Shown in pieces: positions 62,971-64,000 of a stretch of DNA of 64,000 nt. The notes beneath the pieces were generated by a model. That model saw nothing but the letters and a program-made list of their open reading frames with translations. It was not told the DNA's origin and did not search any database. The DNA is from Flaveria trinervia (taxonomy: Eukaryota; Streptophyta; Magnoliopsida; Asterales; Asteraceae), in NCBI GenBank assembly GCA_025506515.1, contig CM046457.1, positions 4,560,944-4,624,943 on the forward strand, written 5' to 3'. Position 1 is the first letter of the stretch. Each line of letters starts with the position of its first letter. Both the position numbers and the translations under genes were made by a program.

Positions 62971-64000
62971 TAGAATTACCAACTCTTTTGTCGTTTGAAC
63001 TTGTCAAATAAAAGCTCAATTTGATTATTTTCTTTTGATTCATTTTAAGTTTTTCTAGATGTTAGTCATATGTTTTAATCCTTCGAACGCTTTTTTAAAA
63101 GGCATCTTATCAACATGTGAATAATATTCTATAAAAACTATGATTGACTTACAATCACCTCGTCATCACCTCGTCTATAAAGATTAGAATCAAGAATTTA
63201 AAACTTTTCTCTCATTCCACTCAACTTACCTACAAAGTCATCCACAATTTCGTTTTCTTTCATCATGAATGTCTGTAGCTCGTTTCGCAAAGTCGATAGA
63301 CGTGTTTTCCAAACTCGATCCATAATATACTAATTACGTCAATCCAACTACCTATGAAAACGTGAAACTCACAATCTATTTAGAAGAAAGTCAGACCGAA
63401 CAACGAACCGGTTACTTTACCGGTTCACAATCTATTTAGAACAAAGGTAGGGGATTGAGGATTGAGGCTTGTTGATAAACCTTGAAATTTTTTAATAAAT
63501 ATAGAATCTCCTCTCCCCATAAAATGGTTTACCTTCGCCCCCGCCCCCCGTAAGGTGTAGCTCAAGTTCGCCACTGAAGATGAAATAAAATTAATGGTCA
63601 GGTTAGTTTTATAAGAGGGTTCAAATCAATTTCATGTTGAGTTCGTGAACACGTTAACTAATAGCAGGTGGTCACGGACCAGCTTTAAGGAGTTAATTTG
63701 TTTGTTTCTATACAAAGGGTATTTTGTTTTAAAACTTTAAATACTTTAGTATTTTATGTTAAACTTCAAATAGAAATGAGTTTTGTTGTTCTGTTTAAGT
63801 GCATAATTGTTTTATAAATATTACATATTAGCATTTTAGGTATAAATTTTCTTTTTAAGTAGTTATATGCAAATAAAACAACCATGTTTAAACTAATTGT
63901 ATTTGTATTAACCCATGAATATATAAATCATGTTTGGGTTTGTATATCATGTTAAGGAACATATAAATCATATTTGTATATCATGCCAAAGGCATTATAG
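62971..64000. other. right-edge intergenic DNA, nothing recognised
   Basis: AT-rich with a C-rich patch at 63535-63550 and a short direct repeat (CACAATCTATTTAGAA at about 63370 and 63426). No gene. Confidence 0.4.

Overview
The window is nuclear DNA of a eudicot plant. It is AT-rich, has genes with many GT-AG introns, a plant initiator tRNA gene, plastid-targeted proteins, and long intergenic stretches built from nested plant transposons. An Asteraceae-like genome is a guess from the style of the LTR families (TGTCACACCCC and TGTAACACCC ends); the genes themselves only say eudicot.

Genes, left to right: (1) exon 1 of the chloroplast LHCP-sorting protein LTD/GDC1 on the minus strand (539-814), running off the left edge through an intron made of ~200-bp tandem repeats; (2) an initiator tRNA-Met gene (942-1013, +) in the LTD promoter; (3) a small intronless conserved-looking protein (10845-11162, +); (4) a six-exon SGP-type monomeric GTPase (18551-21299, +); (5) a plastid glucose-6-phosphate/phosphate translocator (24271-26865, -), short 3' exon unresolved; (6) an eight-exon mitochondrial electron transfer flavoprotein alpha subunit (30866-37553, -); (7) a single-exon NDR1/HIN1-like (LEA_2) membrane protein (50674-51324, +). 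The set LTD + ETFA and GPT + SGP + NHL recalls neighbouring loci in Arabidopsis, so the gene order looks like an ancestral eudicot block.

Mobile DNA fills most of the rest. Two solo-LTR families recur. LTR-B (TGTCACACCCC...) is at 2897-7423, 52663-55054 and 58664-61499. LTR-A (TGTAACACCCG...) is at 3373-5591, 40468-42441 and 47999-50053. Nearly all have 5-bp target duplications, and one LTR-A sits inside an LTR-B. Other elements are a Pack-MULE carrying a tyrosyl-tRNA synthetase fragment (14041-15380), two Helitron-like elements (16275-17170, 38976-40009), a hAT element (47681-50252) hosting an LTR-A, Harbinger-type and foldback MITEs, a SINE (51762-51892), and a decayed LINE end (about 37900-38150).

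The right end is a three-level nest. A non-autonomous CACTA element (52348-62967) contains a Copia retrotransposon (52440-62324), which was hit twice by LTR-B elements in opposite orientations. All junctions and target duplications can be read directly. No new cellular or defence system was found. The most unusual signals are the Pack-MULE cargo, a conserved-position hypervariable minisatellite in LTR-A, an antisense tRNA-like Pol III-type unit in LTR-B, and the duplicated promoter of the NHL gene.
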